Translations under genes and position numbers: made by a program
Notes under the pieces: generated by a model
The model's database searches: none
What the model was told of the DNA's origin: nothing
Seen by the model: only the letters and a program-made list of their open reading frames with translations
Source of the DNA: Rhizophlyctis rosea
Taxonomy: Eukaryota > Chytridiomycota > Chytridiomycetes > Rhizophlyctidales > Rhizophlyctidaceae
Length of the DNA: 64,000 bases
Assembly: GCA_027596075.1 (NCBI GenBank)
Contig: JADGJC010000103.1
Location: forward strand, 56,480-120,479
Direction of reading: 5' to 3'
In this document: positions 1 to 10,275 of the stretch, piece by piece
Layout of the letters: every line of letters begins with the position of its first letter
Numbering within the stretch: position 1 is the first letter of the stretch

Positions 1-661
1 AACGAATTGGACCTCAATAGGGCATGGTATCATTTGCTGCAGCTATCCAGCCCCTTACCCTGCTCAGCGTCCTCCAAAATCACCTTCATTCGGAGCACTC
101 TCACGGGTAAAATCTCATCGGCTGGGTTTTTGACCAAGCCTTCCTTATATTGTTCTAGAGCATCGGTGTATTTTCTGAGACCGCGCAGTGCTTCTCCTTT
201 CCGGAAATAACCCTAAGGAAGCAGTGGTGAGTTCCTGAACCCCCGGGGTTGCCGTGTGAAAGTTTGCTTACCAGCCCAGTCTCAACGCACCTTTACCCAA
301 CTTGGTCGCAGAGCAACGACCTCCTCGGCATCTTTCAAGGCCTCGGTGTACTTTTTGAGATGTGCATAGGTTGCCGACCGATTTGAGAGCAGTGACGTGA
401 GTAATATGAGCGGGTCGTTCTTATCCTTCGTGTCAGCTGAGGGAGGAGGAACAGTGTCCGCGACCGTTTTGAAATAGGAGAGGCTGCGGGAGTATTCCTT
501 CAGGAACAGTCAGTTATCGGAGAAAGGCAGGAGGAATTTGAAATTGTGCATACCGATAAAGCGCTAGAAAACTGCTTCTTTTGAAACGCCTCGTTGCCCT
601 TGTCTTTTGCCTTTTGTATGTTAGGAAGGTTTCCCTCACTGAATTCTGGAGCGTAGGGCAT
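1..661 (-). CDS. TPR-repeat protein, co-chaperone-like (3' end outside window)
   Basis: The start codon is at 659-661 on the minus strand and the gene runs off the left edge. Three exons fit: 554-661, 291-497 and 1-212, with introns 498-553 (gtatgc donor) and 213-290 (gtgcgt donor). The joined product begins MPYAPEFSEG and carries consecutive tetratricopeptide repeats: 'KAKDKGNEAFQKKQFSSAL', then 'LLSNRSATYAHLKKYTEAL', then 'GYFRKGEALRGLRKYTDAL'. The N-G-A-F and N-R-S-A-x-Y patterns are those of TPR clamp proteins of the STI1/TTC type, which dock Hsp70/Hsp90 tails. That the client is a chaperone is inference. The C-terminus is missing, so the subfamily cannot be named. Confidence 0.72.
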
Positions 662-941
662 GGCGAAGATCGTCAGTTGTGGTCTGAACTGGGTAAGTAG
701 CCGACGGGTCGACAGACTGAACGCTTCGAAAAGGATATCAGAGTAGGCGGAAAAAAAGCGTGCTAGTGATATTTTTAGATGCTGTTTACCATCTGAGATA
801 GATGATGTGTACAGCACTGCAAACGTCAATCAAAACTCAGATAACACCTACTCATGAGTACAAGCCACACGTCACCAGATGGCACAGTCTGACCCGCAAA
901 ACATTCTCTCTTTCCAACACGATCGATCTACTCTACGCATA

Positions 942-1973
942 ATGACTGACCCTAGTCCGGCTGTTCAAACGAGAGTACTGCTGATAGGAGTGGGTGGTCG
1001 GTATGCAGACAAAGTCTTCCATATTTCCTGTCGCCACCGTATGGTACTAACTCACCTCATTTGCAGGTGCTTCGTGCAGTGGGAAATCCACATTAACAGA
1101 ATGGTATGTCTTTCCCACCACTAAGCTTGAGCTGATATTTACGCTCATACAAAGGCTAGCCAAGCTGTTATCGGGCACCATTATCCACCAGGATAAATTC
1201 TACAAGGTAGAGTAATGCTCCTCGACGAGTGACTATATGGTGTGAGCTTACTAGAACCCCAACAGCCGTCTGAGCAAGTTCCCGTCGTGAACGGACAACA
1301 GCATTGGGATTGTCCCGAGGCAATCGATATGAAAACCTTCGCGAAAACCTTATCACTCATATCCTCCAACCCCTCCGACTCGCCATATCTGGGAAAAAAC
1401 CGTCCGACCGTAAAGGATGACGATATTCCTGTTAGCATAGTAAATCACTTGAAAGAGCTTATTGAACGGACAAGGATCAAAGCGCTGGCATCCAAAGTAG
1501 ACTTGAAGTTCATTCTGGTTGACGGATTCCTGCTCTACGTGGACAAGGATGTTGTAGACCAGCTGGACGTGCGGTTCTTCTTGGGAGCATCGTTTGAGAC
1601 ACTTGCGAGGAGAAGATCTGAGAGGAATGGATACATAACTGATGCAGGTATGCAGTATGCATTTTGGGGCTTGTAGAACTTTTGGGGGGGTCCTGCATTG
1701 AGTGCTAATGAGCGCATTCTAGGATTTTGGGTTGATCCACCAGACTATTTCGCAAAGGTCGTCTACCCAGCATACCTGCTGTACAATCGACCTGCACTGG
1801 ATACGATAGAAAAGAGGGGTGAAGATGGCGATAGGGTAGACGGGTTGATAGGATTGAATTCTGAGGAGTTAGACATTGCCGGCATGGTACAGGCAGCAGT
1901 TGACCGTATTATTGAATACGTTGATCGCATGGTTCAGGGAGAAAAGGAACAAAGCTCCTCCAACAAAGACTAA
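942..1973 (+). CDS. NRK1: Nicotinamide riboside kinase (NRK1-like)
   Basis: Phosphorylates nicotinamide riboside to NMN in NAD salvage. Exons: 942-996, 1067-1103, 1155-1206, about 1255-1647 and 1723-1973. The P-loop is rebuilt across the first intron as GVGGASCSGKST, followed by TEWLAKLL and IIHQDKFYK (the conserved substrate-loop HQD-F-K) and WDCPEAID. Further on come ILVDGFLLY and FLGASFETLARRRSERNGY (lid arginines), then GFWVDPPDYF. This order is that of NRK1 and its fungal homologues, and the length fits a protein of roughly 260 residues. An in-frame upstream ATG at 879 is possible; 942 was chosen because it gives a compact N-terminus. The third intron (1207 to about 1254) keeps GT-AG borders but not the frame as I read it, so one border there is uncertain or the copy carries a 1-nt shift. 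Confidence 0.85.
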
Positions 1974-2082
1974 AACATAAATAGCAACAATAATGATAAG
2001 ACGTCTCTATATACAGCACGAGATAGCCTGACCCTCCGACGAACATGTCAAACGCGTCTCCCTATCCAAATCTTACGAAGGA

Positions 2083-2129
2083 GCATCTGTCGTAATTCTA
2101 TTCTAAGAATTACGATGATGAACAGATGC
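2083..2129. repeat. Inverted repeat / hairpin in a convergent gene junction
   Basis: The left arm GCATCTGTCGTAATTCT (2083-2099) pairs with AGAATTACG (2106-2114) and, after a 7-nt bulge, ACAGATGC (2122-2129). The structure lies about 110 bases after the NRK stop and just before the stop of the minus-strand proline-rich gene, so it falls in the 3' ends of two convergent transcripts. A role in 3'-end formation or transcript stability is inference. Confidence 0.6.
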
Positions 2130-2143
2130 GCTAGGTACATGGC

Positions 2144-2503
2144 TCACTGCTGAGGAGAATCGTAGAAGGACTTGATGTCATCTATGGTCAATGCAACCGG
2201 TCCAGGGCTGCCAGGTTCTGTAACACACACGCCTCCCCGACGTCCCAGTGCAGCATCGCTAGGCGTCTCCGTGCTGGCCCCTTGGGCGTCAGCTTCAGTA
2301 AATGTTACGACGACAGGGGATGAGAGCGGGGCGATTGGTTCGGTGGGCGACGGAACGAGGTTTGCACTGGGAGCGGTGGAGGGCGATAATGGAGGCGGAT
2401 GGTACGCTGGACGAGGTGTTGTGGGTGATGGAGTGTGGGCTGTGCGCGTTGCGGGCGCTGAGGTGGTTTGGATGGACGGTGGAGGAGCTGGACGGGTCGT
2501 CAT
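2144..2503 (-). CDS. Small proline/threonine-rich hypothetical protein
   Basis: A single-exon ORF of 119 codons, starting at the ATG at 2501-2503 (MTTRPAPPPS). The first 70 residues are proline, threonine, serine and alanine rich. The C-terminal part is less biased and ends IDDIKSFYDSPQQ. A good TATA box lies about 120 bases upstream, which is the main reason for calling this a gene. I recognise no family. The opposite strand is also open here, as expected of GC-biased sequence, so this could still be spurious. Confidence 0.4.
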   Translation of the reverse strand: MTTRPAPPPSIQTTSAPATRTAHTPSPTTPRPAYHPPPLSPSTAPSANLVPSPTEPIAPLSSPVVVTFTEADAQGASTETPSDAALGRRGGVCVTEPGSPGPVALTIDDIKSFYDSPQQ

Positions 2504-2623
2504 TGTGCAGTGGAGGGTATAGGTGAAAGGATTGGGTCGTTTGTACAGAGTCAGATATCTCAAATCAATGATAGGACGATGCGCTGATGGTGATTCCGCT
2601 GATGGGTGGATATCGAGAAGGAG

Positions 2624-2633
2624 CTATTTATAG
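2624..2633 (-). promoter_or_regulatory. TATA box upstream of the proline-rich gene
   Basis: The minus strand reads CTATAAATAG, a near-perfect TATA element about 120 bases before the ATG at 2503. It suggests a TATA-dependent, perhaps strongly regulated promoter for the small gene downstream. Confidence 0.5.
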
Positions 2634-2639
2634 CGTTTT

Positions 2640-3829
2640 CACGAGAGAGTATCGCAATAGTAACTCAAAGGATCAAAACGCACGCTTTCAGAAGAAGATT
2701 GCACGAGGTCTCTGAGGATATTAAGTCGCCGTTGTCGCCGAGTTGCCCCGTGCGGTCTGCTACTCTTGCGTATTTGCGCAAGTGAGGGAATGAAGAAGAG
2801 GGTCTTGTGAATTGCGTGACCACACTGAAGGTATATTAGTGAAGAGCACAACGAAGTCGGGACCTGCCCCACAGCTGGAGAGTGGGAATCTCCAACAGGC
2901 TCCTGAAACGATAGGGGGTATGCAATGAGGGCCAAGATATGAGGTGGTATGGGGTATGATAGTGGGTAGTGGTATTCACTCACTTCCCTCACTTGCATTC
3001 CCTAACAGTGCAAGTATGGGACTAAAGAATGAATGATCGACGAAGGAATCGTGACCTTGTTCAGCCGACGTGCTTTTGTGGGTGGACCCGGGTCTTGTGG
3101 CTGGTGAGCTGCATGAATCGCATGAGAGAGGCCGGTTTGCTGACCAAAGCAGGAAGGGACCGCGTGCTGCATGCTGCCAGTGCTTCTGGTGCTGCTCCAC
3201 TGAATAGTTCATTCAAAGTTCACTCACCACTTTCTCGACCCACACACAACTCCATACTTGCGGGCGGATGCAGCCGGATAAACCTCCTGAACGATCAGGA
3301 TGTTGCAAAGTTTGCAAGATCGTTGTTTTTTTTATTGTTTTGCTTGCCTCTCATGGAAGTTCTCCATATGGTCAGAATCTGTGCCATCTCGACCTTATAC
3401 GTCATATCAGGGCAGCTTTCATGCAAGTTTCACGGTTGCATATTTTCTGGCTGGCCAAACACCCCGTGCTTGTCAAGATTTTCAGAGCATGTAGCTTTAC
3501 GTTTAACGTCAACCCAGTGGTCAAGATTGCTGGCTGTACTGTTTCAGCCCATTATGCATTGCAGACGGTGCCCAAAACAGGATTCGCTCGACCTGGCCAA
3601 GATACTGTAAGACGTGTAACAATCAGTGAGCTTTGCTCATCGCGCCATGCCCCAACAGCATGGTTTGCAACTCGAATTATCACCCCATATCAATACTACT
3701 TACAAGCAAAATACAAAGATTTACTGAAACGCTCTACCTATGGCCCTGCTGACCAGCAGCAAGACTATTCTATATCCCGGGTATACCAAATAATTCTATC
3801 CAACTTCCATAGACAATGCCAATAAGTAG
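2640..3829. other. Intergenic stretch without a recognisable gene
   Basis: Several open frames occur, the longest on the plus strand at 3268-3825, but their conceptual products show no domain, no repeat and no consistent splice structure. I see no RNA gene here. Confidence 0.5.
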
Positions 3830-4114
3830 CTATGAAGGTAAACTATGTACACTCCTGGGCATATGCCAATATATGGGTCGTGGGGGCATAGCTTCCCTTG
3901 TTGGAAACTCTTCCTCCTCCTCCTCGTAAAAGCCATACTCTTCGTCACCCTTCGATTTTGTGGGGAAAAACAGCTGGAAAGGCCACTTTCGTTGACAGGA
4001 GGTGAGTAGGTGTGCAACAAGCTCGCGGCCGCAGCAGGTGGAGAGGGCCATGAAGACTATGCCGAAAACGAGGAGGAAAAGGCACAGGACGAGGAGGAGG
4101 ATGTCGGAGGACAT
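3830..4114 (-). CDS. Small single-pass membrane protein with acidic tail (hypothetical)
   Basis: A 94-codon ORF starting at the ATG at 4112-4114. It begins MSSDILLLVLCLFLLVFGIV, a strongly hydrophobic segment of about 22 residues that would act as signal anchor or transmembrane helix. A basic and cysteine-containing stretch (CCGRELVAHLLTSCQRKW) follows, then a very acidic run (EEEEEEFP) and a short tail. The ordered layout makes a real gene more likely than chance, but there is no family match, and the acidic run makes the opposite strand open too. Confidence 0.38.
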   Translation of the reverse strand: MSSDILLLVLCLFLLVFGIVFMALSTCCGRELVAHLLTSCQRKWPFQLFFPTKSKGDEEYGFYEEEEEEFPTREAMPPRPIYWHMPRSVHSLPS

Positions 4115-4219
4115 GGTGTGTGGGAGGAGGCGGCGAAGTCAGTCGAAGGGTCCCCGAAGTGTGCGGACCGAAATTGTGAAGATTTTGGATCGGCGACTAC
4201 CCCATTAGAGTGTCTGTGA

Positions 4220-5018
4220 CTTTTGTGGAGGCCAAGGGTTGAATTTCACACCTTCAACAATTGAATCACCAACGCGATTTTGCAAACCAAGGTCGAACAT
4301 CGCACAACAACAAACAGGTTTGACAGTGGTTTGACAAGTGCCACCAGCTGCGGGCGCAGAAGTTTGTGTTACCTTTCAGAAAGCGCAGCGACTGCGGAAC
4401 CGGCTGCTGGAAACTGCACCACGTTGACAACTTGACACACATTCAGGATGATATTCTTTTGGCGAACGGACTTTGGAAAAGCAAGCGTTTTTGTTTGGTG
4501 GCACGGATGATCAACTTTTGGAGACCCCTTCTTTGCAAATGTGCCGAGCAGTTTGTAAATTGTCACAAATCAACCTTGGAGGCTCGGACGGTCAACCCTG
4601 TAAAGTGGACACCACTTTGTTACCCCCTAGCAAGCAACTTTGGAAATGTGTGAGGATGACAGTCCATTGCAAAAGATTCTGGCCACAACATGCGAGATCG
4701 CAAGCCCTTTCGGCATCCATCTGTCCCCAAAAATGGCCGAAACCGGGTCATTTCCAAAGTTGCTGGCTAGAGCTCAACAAGGTTGATGCCGATCTCCAAA
4801 ATTGAAACACCCGATTCGCAAAATTTGACTGTATGTGTCAACAGATTGGACGTGTCATTAACAAACTTGGACGCCGATCTACAAAATTCTGAATTGAAGC
4901 AAACAAAGTTGAATGTGCTAGATTCCAAAGTCCGCTCGCCAAAGGAATAAAAGACCCCCTCTTAGACCTCCTCTTCAGCATCGCGCATCAACCAAAGATC
5001 TCAAACTCAGTAAACAAA
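4220..5018. other. Intergenic stretch with short imperfect repeats
   Basis: No gene seen. Related short words recur, for example gatgccgatctccaaaatt near 4783 and gacgccgatctacaaaatt near 4870, and several 'caa(a)cttgga'-like words. They look like remnants of a diverged tandem array, just upstream of the RibD/DHFR-like gene. Confidence 0.3.
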
Positions 5019-5633
5019 ATGCGCAAACTAACCTGCTTCATCGCTGCAAGTCTAGACGGCTACATCGCTCGAAAAGATGACACCTTCGACTGGCTCTACA
5101 CCAACGGCGATTACGGTTACAAAGCCTACATTTCCAACATGTAATTCTACTGGGGGACAACACTTGCATAACTTGCATATGTGACTTGCTAACATCTCAA
5201 ACCTCCCACCAGCGACACAATCATTACAGGTCGCAAAACCTGGGACGCAGTAACAAAATCCATGCCAGGACCTCACTACCCGGACCACCAAATCTATATC
5301 ATCACCCACAACACCTCCCCATCCCCAGCCCACACCCCATCAAACGCCCAATACACCTCCGAAGCTTTCCCACCTTTCATCCGCTCGCTTCTCGCAAAGC
5401 CAGGCAAAGACATTTGGCTTCTAGGCGGTGGCGAGCTTGTCAAAACCTGTCTCGAAGAGGATCTTCTGGATGAACTTATCATCAGCATCCATCCCATCAC
5501 ATTGGGTGAAGGTATTCCGCTGTTTAGGGAGTGTAATAAGCAGGTTAAATGGAAGGTGGTGGAGACGCATGCTTATAATAGTGGTTTGGTGCAGATCCGA
5601 TATGTGAGGGAGAAGGAGGCGGGTGAGCTTTGA
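5019..5633 (+). CDS. RibD C-terminal/DHFR-fold reductase family protein
   Basis: Two exons, 5019-5140 and 5213-5633, joined through a gtaatt...cag intron, give about 180 residues. The start MRKLTCFIAASLDGYIA is the diagnostic first strand and loop of the RibD_C (YyaP/YwjB-like) branch of the dihydrofolate reductase fold. It is followed by DTIITGRKTWDAV, IYIITHN, IWLLGGGELVKTCLEEDLL (the glycine-rich NADPH phosphate loop) and ELIISIHPITLGEGIPLF. Family members are NADPH-binding reductases, but the substrate of this branch is generally unknown, so no reaction is assigned. The same architecture is very common in bacteria, so past transfer is possible. The spliceosomal intron shows that the gene is domesticated. 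Confidence 0.85.
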
Positions 5634-5895
5634 GAGGGAAGGACGCAAGGGGTGCTACGTATTCTGCATCATAAGCATGTTTGAGGCATCAATAAACAAG
5701 TGGTGAAGGAGCTCAATGAATGCGTGATCACTTGTGTCCAGTTGGGTTGGAAAGTAAACCTTAATCACGCGAGTCGTACAAGGAAGGACACTTGAAATGC
5801 AAACTTCCAAATAACAAATTTGTGCAAATGCCAATGAATGAACGAAGAAGACGATGTGCAATCATCATGACTTGCAGACAGCAGCATACCCAATC

Positions 5896-8892
5896 TCATC
5901 CCGACCGCGGCTTCTTCCTTGGCTGCACCGGGACCTCCAATGGCGCCCTCCCCGCCCCACCTCCAGTCTCCCCCGTCCCCGCCACCACCATATCCACACC
6001 CTGACTTGCCGGCAAAACAGGAACATTAGGCCTCATCCGATGCACCCGACCATCAAAATTCGGCCGTGGCGGCCGTCTTCGTTCCAACCCTTCGCCTCTC
6101 CACATCTTCTGCAGGCTCCCACCAACCCCATACCACCACGCCAACGACCCTTCGGCACCCGCTCGTTGGAGGGCGGCCATTTCTTCTTCGTGGAGGTATC
6201 GTGTATGGGGAGGGTCGGCTGACAGGTAGCTAATATGTTGGAGCTCAGCAGGTTCTTGTGGTGGAGGTTCGCGCGGTGGAGCTTTCCGTCTGCTGGCAAG
6301 CGCGCCGGGAATTGCTGGAGAAGACGTGCGAGATGGAGGCGGTGGCCGACCGCCCGGCGCGGGAAGTGGTCCGGTCGGAGATGGCGCTAGTGTTGCAAGT
6401 GGGGCCGGCTGTGCTATGGCTGGGGATTGCGGTCTGCTCGGCGGACGCGGCCTATTGAAAGAGCTTGGCCCAGCCGAAGTCACTTCCTCGTGCTCTCTGT
6501 GAGTCATTGTTCCCATTTGTGCCAGGCGCGCCCATGATTGTTCTCCCGCGTCCAATTGAGATGTCGGTCCAGAGTCGTCCACCTTCGGGGCTGCTGTCCG
6601 TGCCGGCGGGGTGGCAACGTGCGAGTCCAATAATCTTTGTGCTTCTCCAGCAACCTGTAACATACATCAGAAAGACGGCAGGACCACATTGAAGTTGATA
6701 TGCCTTACATGCGCATGGTGCATAGATATGTCACGATGTGCTTCCGAAAATAGCTTGATTTCCTTCATCAAGAAGATGTACTCATTATGCACATAGAGAG
6801 GTTGCGTTTCCGCCGTACCAAGCCCGCTCCGGTCATTCCTTTTCGCCGCATTCGACAAATCTTGAAACAACTGATCGGGATGAGATGAATGCTGTCATCA
6901 ATGCTCGGATCCAACCCCAACCTGTATGATTTTCTGAACGCCATGGTGGTCCAGTTCGAGAGAAAGTACCATATCGATAAATTCCCGCAGTCGAAGAATG
7001 AGTTGACCCGCTCGATTGCTGAATAGTATTGTTGTCGGAGGGTGTGCCATCGGAAAGAAGCGCGTATGACGCTCTATGGCTGGGGTGGTAACGCTATGCC
7101 TCAGCGGGACCGGTAAAATATCTCTTTCTTCCGGGAACGGCAAGGATGGGATGATGTGGAAAGGCATAATAGCTCGACTCTCTTCAGCTGCGGCCTTCCC
7201 ATTGAACAGCGTTTTGCCTGTATTTGCACGGATTATTCGCGAGAAATGCTAACAGATGAGTCAGTACTGAGCTTGAAAGGGTTGACCGCAATCAGTACGA
7301 ACCTGCAGTGGCAAATTTACGATGTTCAGCTTACTGTCAGGCTGACAAAGCGGCATTTCAAATATATGAAGACAGTTCAGGTGTATGACCCCATTTCGGA
7401 TGCAGATAGTATGAGTGACCCCAGTTTGGCCTTTGGCTCGAAAAGTCGCGGAATTTCCTTCAAAGACATTCTGTTACATCTTCCATCACAAAATCAGTCT
7501 TGGCAAACATACCCACCTGCACCAAGCAACGTTTTCTTGAGCCCTTCGTTGTCTTGTACAGAATCATATGGCCATATGGCATGCGTGCATCTGGTCAATA
7601 GGAGATCTGACCTCTCAGAAGAACGCCGCATTAGGGAAGTTCTACGGAGGGCATGAAGGTCTTTGGAATACAACGGCTGCGGTTTCTCTGCTGATGCTTC
7701 CGATAAGTTCGTCATTCCAATAATTCGTACGCAGACAAATTAAATACCTGACGGGAAGGGAAGGTGCATTGAGGAATCCGCAAAGTACATCATGCGCACA
7801 TGATGGCGACCCGCAATGGGGTTAAGCTGCAATGCGTTGATGAGTGAGAAAAATTTTCAATCTCCCACAACATTTGCTAACCAGGGGCAGATCTATCGAC
7901 ATTAGCCGCATGTCCTCAGCAGCGAGATTCGTCATGGCCATTGGTATGGAAGATGCCGGCACATGGTGTAATCTTGCCGTTACCCATGGCCGGAGTTCCC
8001 TCTTTTCCGCGCAAATTTAGAAAACTATGTGTGTCCAACAAACCCTTGGCGCAAACCTTTTGCCGAATATCTTTCATCCAAAACTCATGGTTCACTTCGT
8101 CTCCTGTGGACGCTTTGATGATGGTGACATCAAGATATGCACGCTCACGCTTCAATTCCGGGATGCGATCGGCAGCGGTCTCAATCAGCTCACAAACATC
8201 CACGGGCGGCCCGAGCGATTGCTCATGATACCTGCAAGCGGCTCAGCCAAAAACTCACGAGCACTGCCCACTTTGATTTACATACGCAAAGGCTGAGGCA
8301 TTTGAGTTTTGTGGTGCTTTATCCGCCAGCAACAGGATCAATCGAAGATGGGACGGTATCGTTTCCAGCAGTCCATCAAAGAACGACTTGATAGCTGATG
8401 CAATGGCATTTTGGACGCGCGACGGAGACGTAGTCATAACCCGTGGATTGAAGAAATGCAGCTTATAGTCTATCTGCGGAAGCGTGAAGTTGGCTATGAT
8501 TCCCAACTACTGCCAGGCTCAACGCGCGCTTACCATCTCGATGGACTGATTCTGAGGCTTCCAATCGTTCAGAACCGTGCTGTTCTCACCTGATGCCGCG
8601 CGGATTGATATCTGTCGAGACTTTGTTCAGAGCACGTTGGCTGGGGCTTTCTGAATTTGACACCCACTGGACGAACAGCCTTATCAAGTGGCAACAGCGC
8701 AAACCGAGCATATTGCAGGCTCCCTTCAACTATATGACTTGCAGAAAGTTCAGCACGTTCAGCAGTCAAAACAGAAGGCTCATTTACGCAGACAGTTATC
8801 TACCTCCAAGGGCCTTGAGAATTGGAGGAAGAGCCGACCGCGCTTAGTTCGGGGTCCAGAAGAATGACTGTCCGATTCAGCCCTACTTGCAT
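5896..8892 (-). CDS. INTS13: Integrator complex subunit 13 (Asunder-like)
   Basis: Thirteen exons on the minus strand: 8804-8892, 8664-8737, 8534-8589, 8286-8473, about 8070-8231, about 7882-7975, 7748-7826, 7646-7696, 7517-7590, 7303-7470, 6922-7248, 6709-6870 and 5896-6654. The border between the fifth and sixth is unresolved. Matches in order to animal INTS13: NRTVILLDPEL (strand 1), WSHIVEGSLQYAR, ENSTVLNDWKPQNQS, YHEQSL, ARMPYGHMILYKTTKGS, IRNGVIHLNCL, ERHTRFFPMAHPPTTILF and HNEYIFLMKEIKLFSEAH. INTS13 is the VWA-like subunit that, with INTS14, recruits the Integrator cleavage module to RNA. The last exon adds a long proline-rich tract and a tryptophan-containing C-terminus (GSLAWWYGVGGSLQKMW). 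In animals the C-terminus contacts the cleavage module; that this tail does so is inference. Confidence 0.78.
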
Positions 8893-9277
8893 GTTTTGAC
8901 CAGGATCAACAGCATATGCAGGTGAGTTGGTGATATAGAAAAGACCTATGGAAACAGTCTGCGATATGACAGTCTAATTAAGATTGGAAAGTTTAAATGA
9001 GGTTGCTAAAAATAGGAGGGAAACAAGCTGGGCAAGGATTCTTTGCTGCTGCGCGGTGGCTGGTTGTGGACCCTGGCTCTCAACTTTCTGGCTCACCCCT
9101 CTCTCCTCTCCTCAAAACCTTTCCACTCATAAAGTCCTCATCTTCCTTCGCAGACATACCTCTCTTCCTACCGGAGATATCCAACTGGGGCTCTAACAGA
9201 TATAGCTTGTCAAAGTAAAGAATACTCCACTTGCTGAAATACCCAGCCGTGTCAACCAGTTTGATAAAACCGCGACG

Positions 9278-10220
9278 ATGGCTTCTGGATGGTCCGTAGA
9301 CGAGGTCACGAAGTTTTACGCGTCATACGCGCAAGATTATGACAACGACATCAAGGTGGAAACATATCCTGCGCCCTTCCATATAAGTTCCTGGGTCACA
9401 GACTATCTGATACGCGTACGACCCACATATCACGCTCGAAATGCGCAAGAGCGCGAGGAAACGCTGTCGGTTCTAGATTTAGGTTGCGGTACAGGACAAA
9501 GGTACTTAGAGGCGGTTCTTGCGTTTTTGAAGAGCGGAGCTGGCTGCCATGATGCCAATTGACGGCCAGCGCTTCTGCTTATGAATCACCCGCTGCCACG
9601 CTGGTACTTATCTCCACCAATGCAACGCGTAACAAGTGCTTCCCTTCCTTCACCAGCTCCAAAATGATGCTACTACACCCTTCCAAAAACAAATTCCGCG
9701 TGTACGGTGTTGATGCAACCCCAGGTATGGATCAAGGTGCCATCCGTGTGTTCTCCCAAGTATTGATGGTCATTTGTCATCGTCAAGAAATGCTGGAAAA
9801 GGCCAAGGAACTTCCATTCCATCAACTCATTTGCCAGGACATCGAAACTCCGCTGCCTTTTGATTTCCTCTTCGACGCAACAGGCAAGAATCACTACTTC
9901 TCTGCCATATGATCTTAGACATTAATGTCGCATTTTGAACAGTTTGTGTGGGTGTAATGGATTTCATCCGAGATCCAGCAAAACTACTTGCCACCGTTGC
10001 CCACCACCTCGACACAAGAGGATGTTTTGGTGTTACTTTCCCTGAAGAAAGCGATGTAAATTCTTTCTCTCGAACGACATTGGAGAAGTTAGTAAGGGAT
10101 GCGGGTTTTTTAGTAGAGCGCCACGAGCGATTCTTCGGGTATGAGGACTCACAAACAGGTAAACTGACTTACTTTCATGGGTACCTTTTGACGCTAGCTA
10201 CCTCTGTAAATACACAATAA
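9278..10220 (+). CDS. METTL27-like SAM-dependent methyltransferase
   Basis: Four exons: 9278-9501, 9657-9724, 9788-9883 and 9943-10220. The product, about 220 residues, opens with a YASYAQDYDNDI segment, then motif I VLDLGCGTGQ, motif II VYGVDATPEMLEKAKE (acidic residue for the SAM ribose), CQDIETPLPF, FDATVCVGVMDFIRDP and GCFGVTFPEE. It resembles METTL27/WBSCR27 class I methyltransferases, whose substrate is not established. The third intron (9884-9942) starts with GC, not GT: only CAG|gcaaga gives a continuous motif. The gene ends 55 bases from the end of the converging dynein gene. Confidence 0.82.
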
Positions 10221-10275
10221 AATCACACTTTGTACATGAATGAACTCCAATTAGCCCGCATATTTGCGCATTATT

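Noticed and set aside
2172..2526. Glycine/valine-rich open frames on the plus strand
   Set aside because: Antisense of the proline-rich minus-strand ORF; the TATA box is on the minus-strand side.
3268..3825. 185-codon open frame on the plus strand
   Set aside because: No domain, no codon or splice structure and poor amino-acid composition for a folded protein; most likely chance.
4002..4219. Basic and acidic open frames opposite the small membrane protein
   Set aside because: They are antisense reflections of the acidic run on the minus strand.
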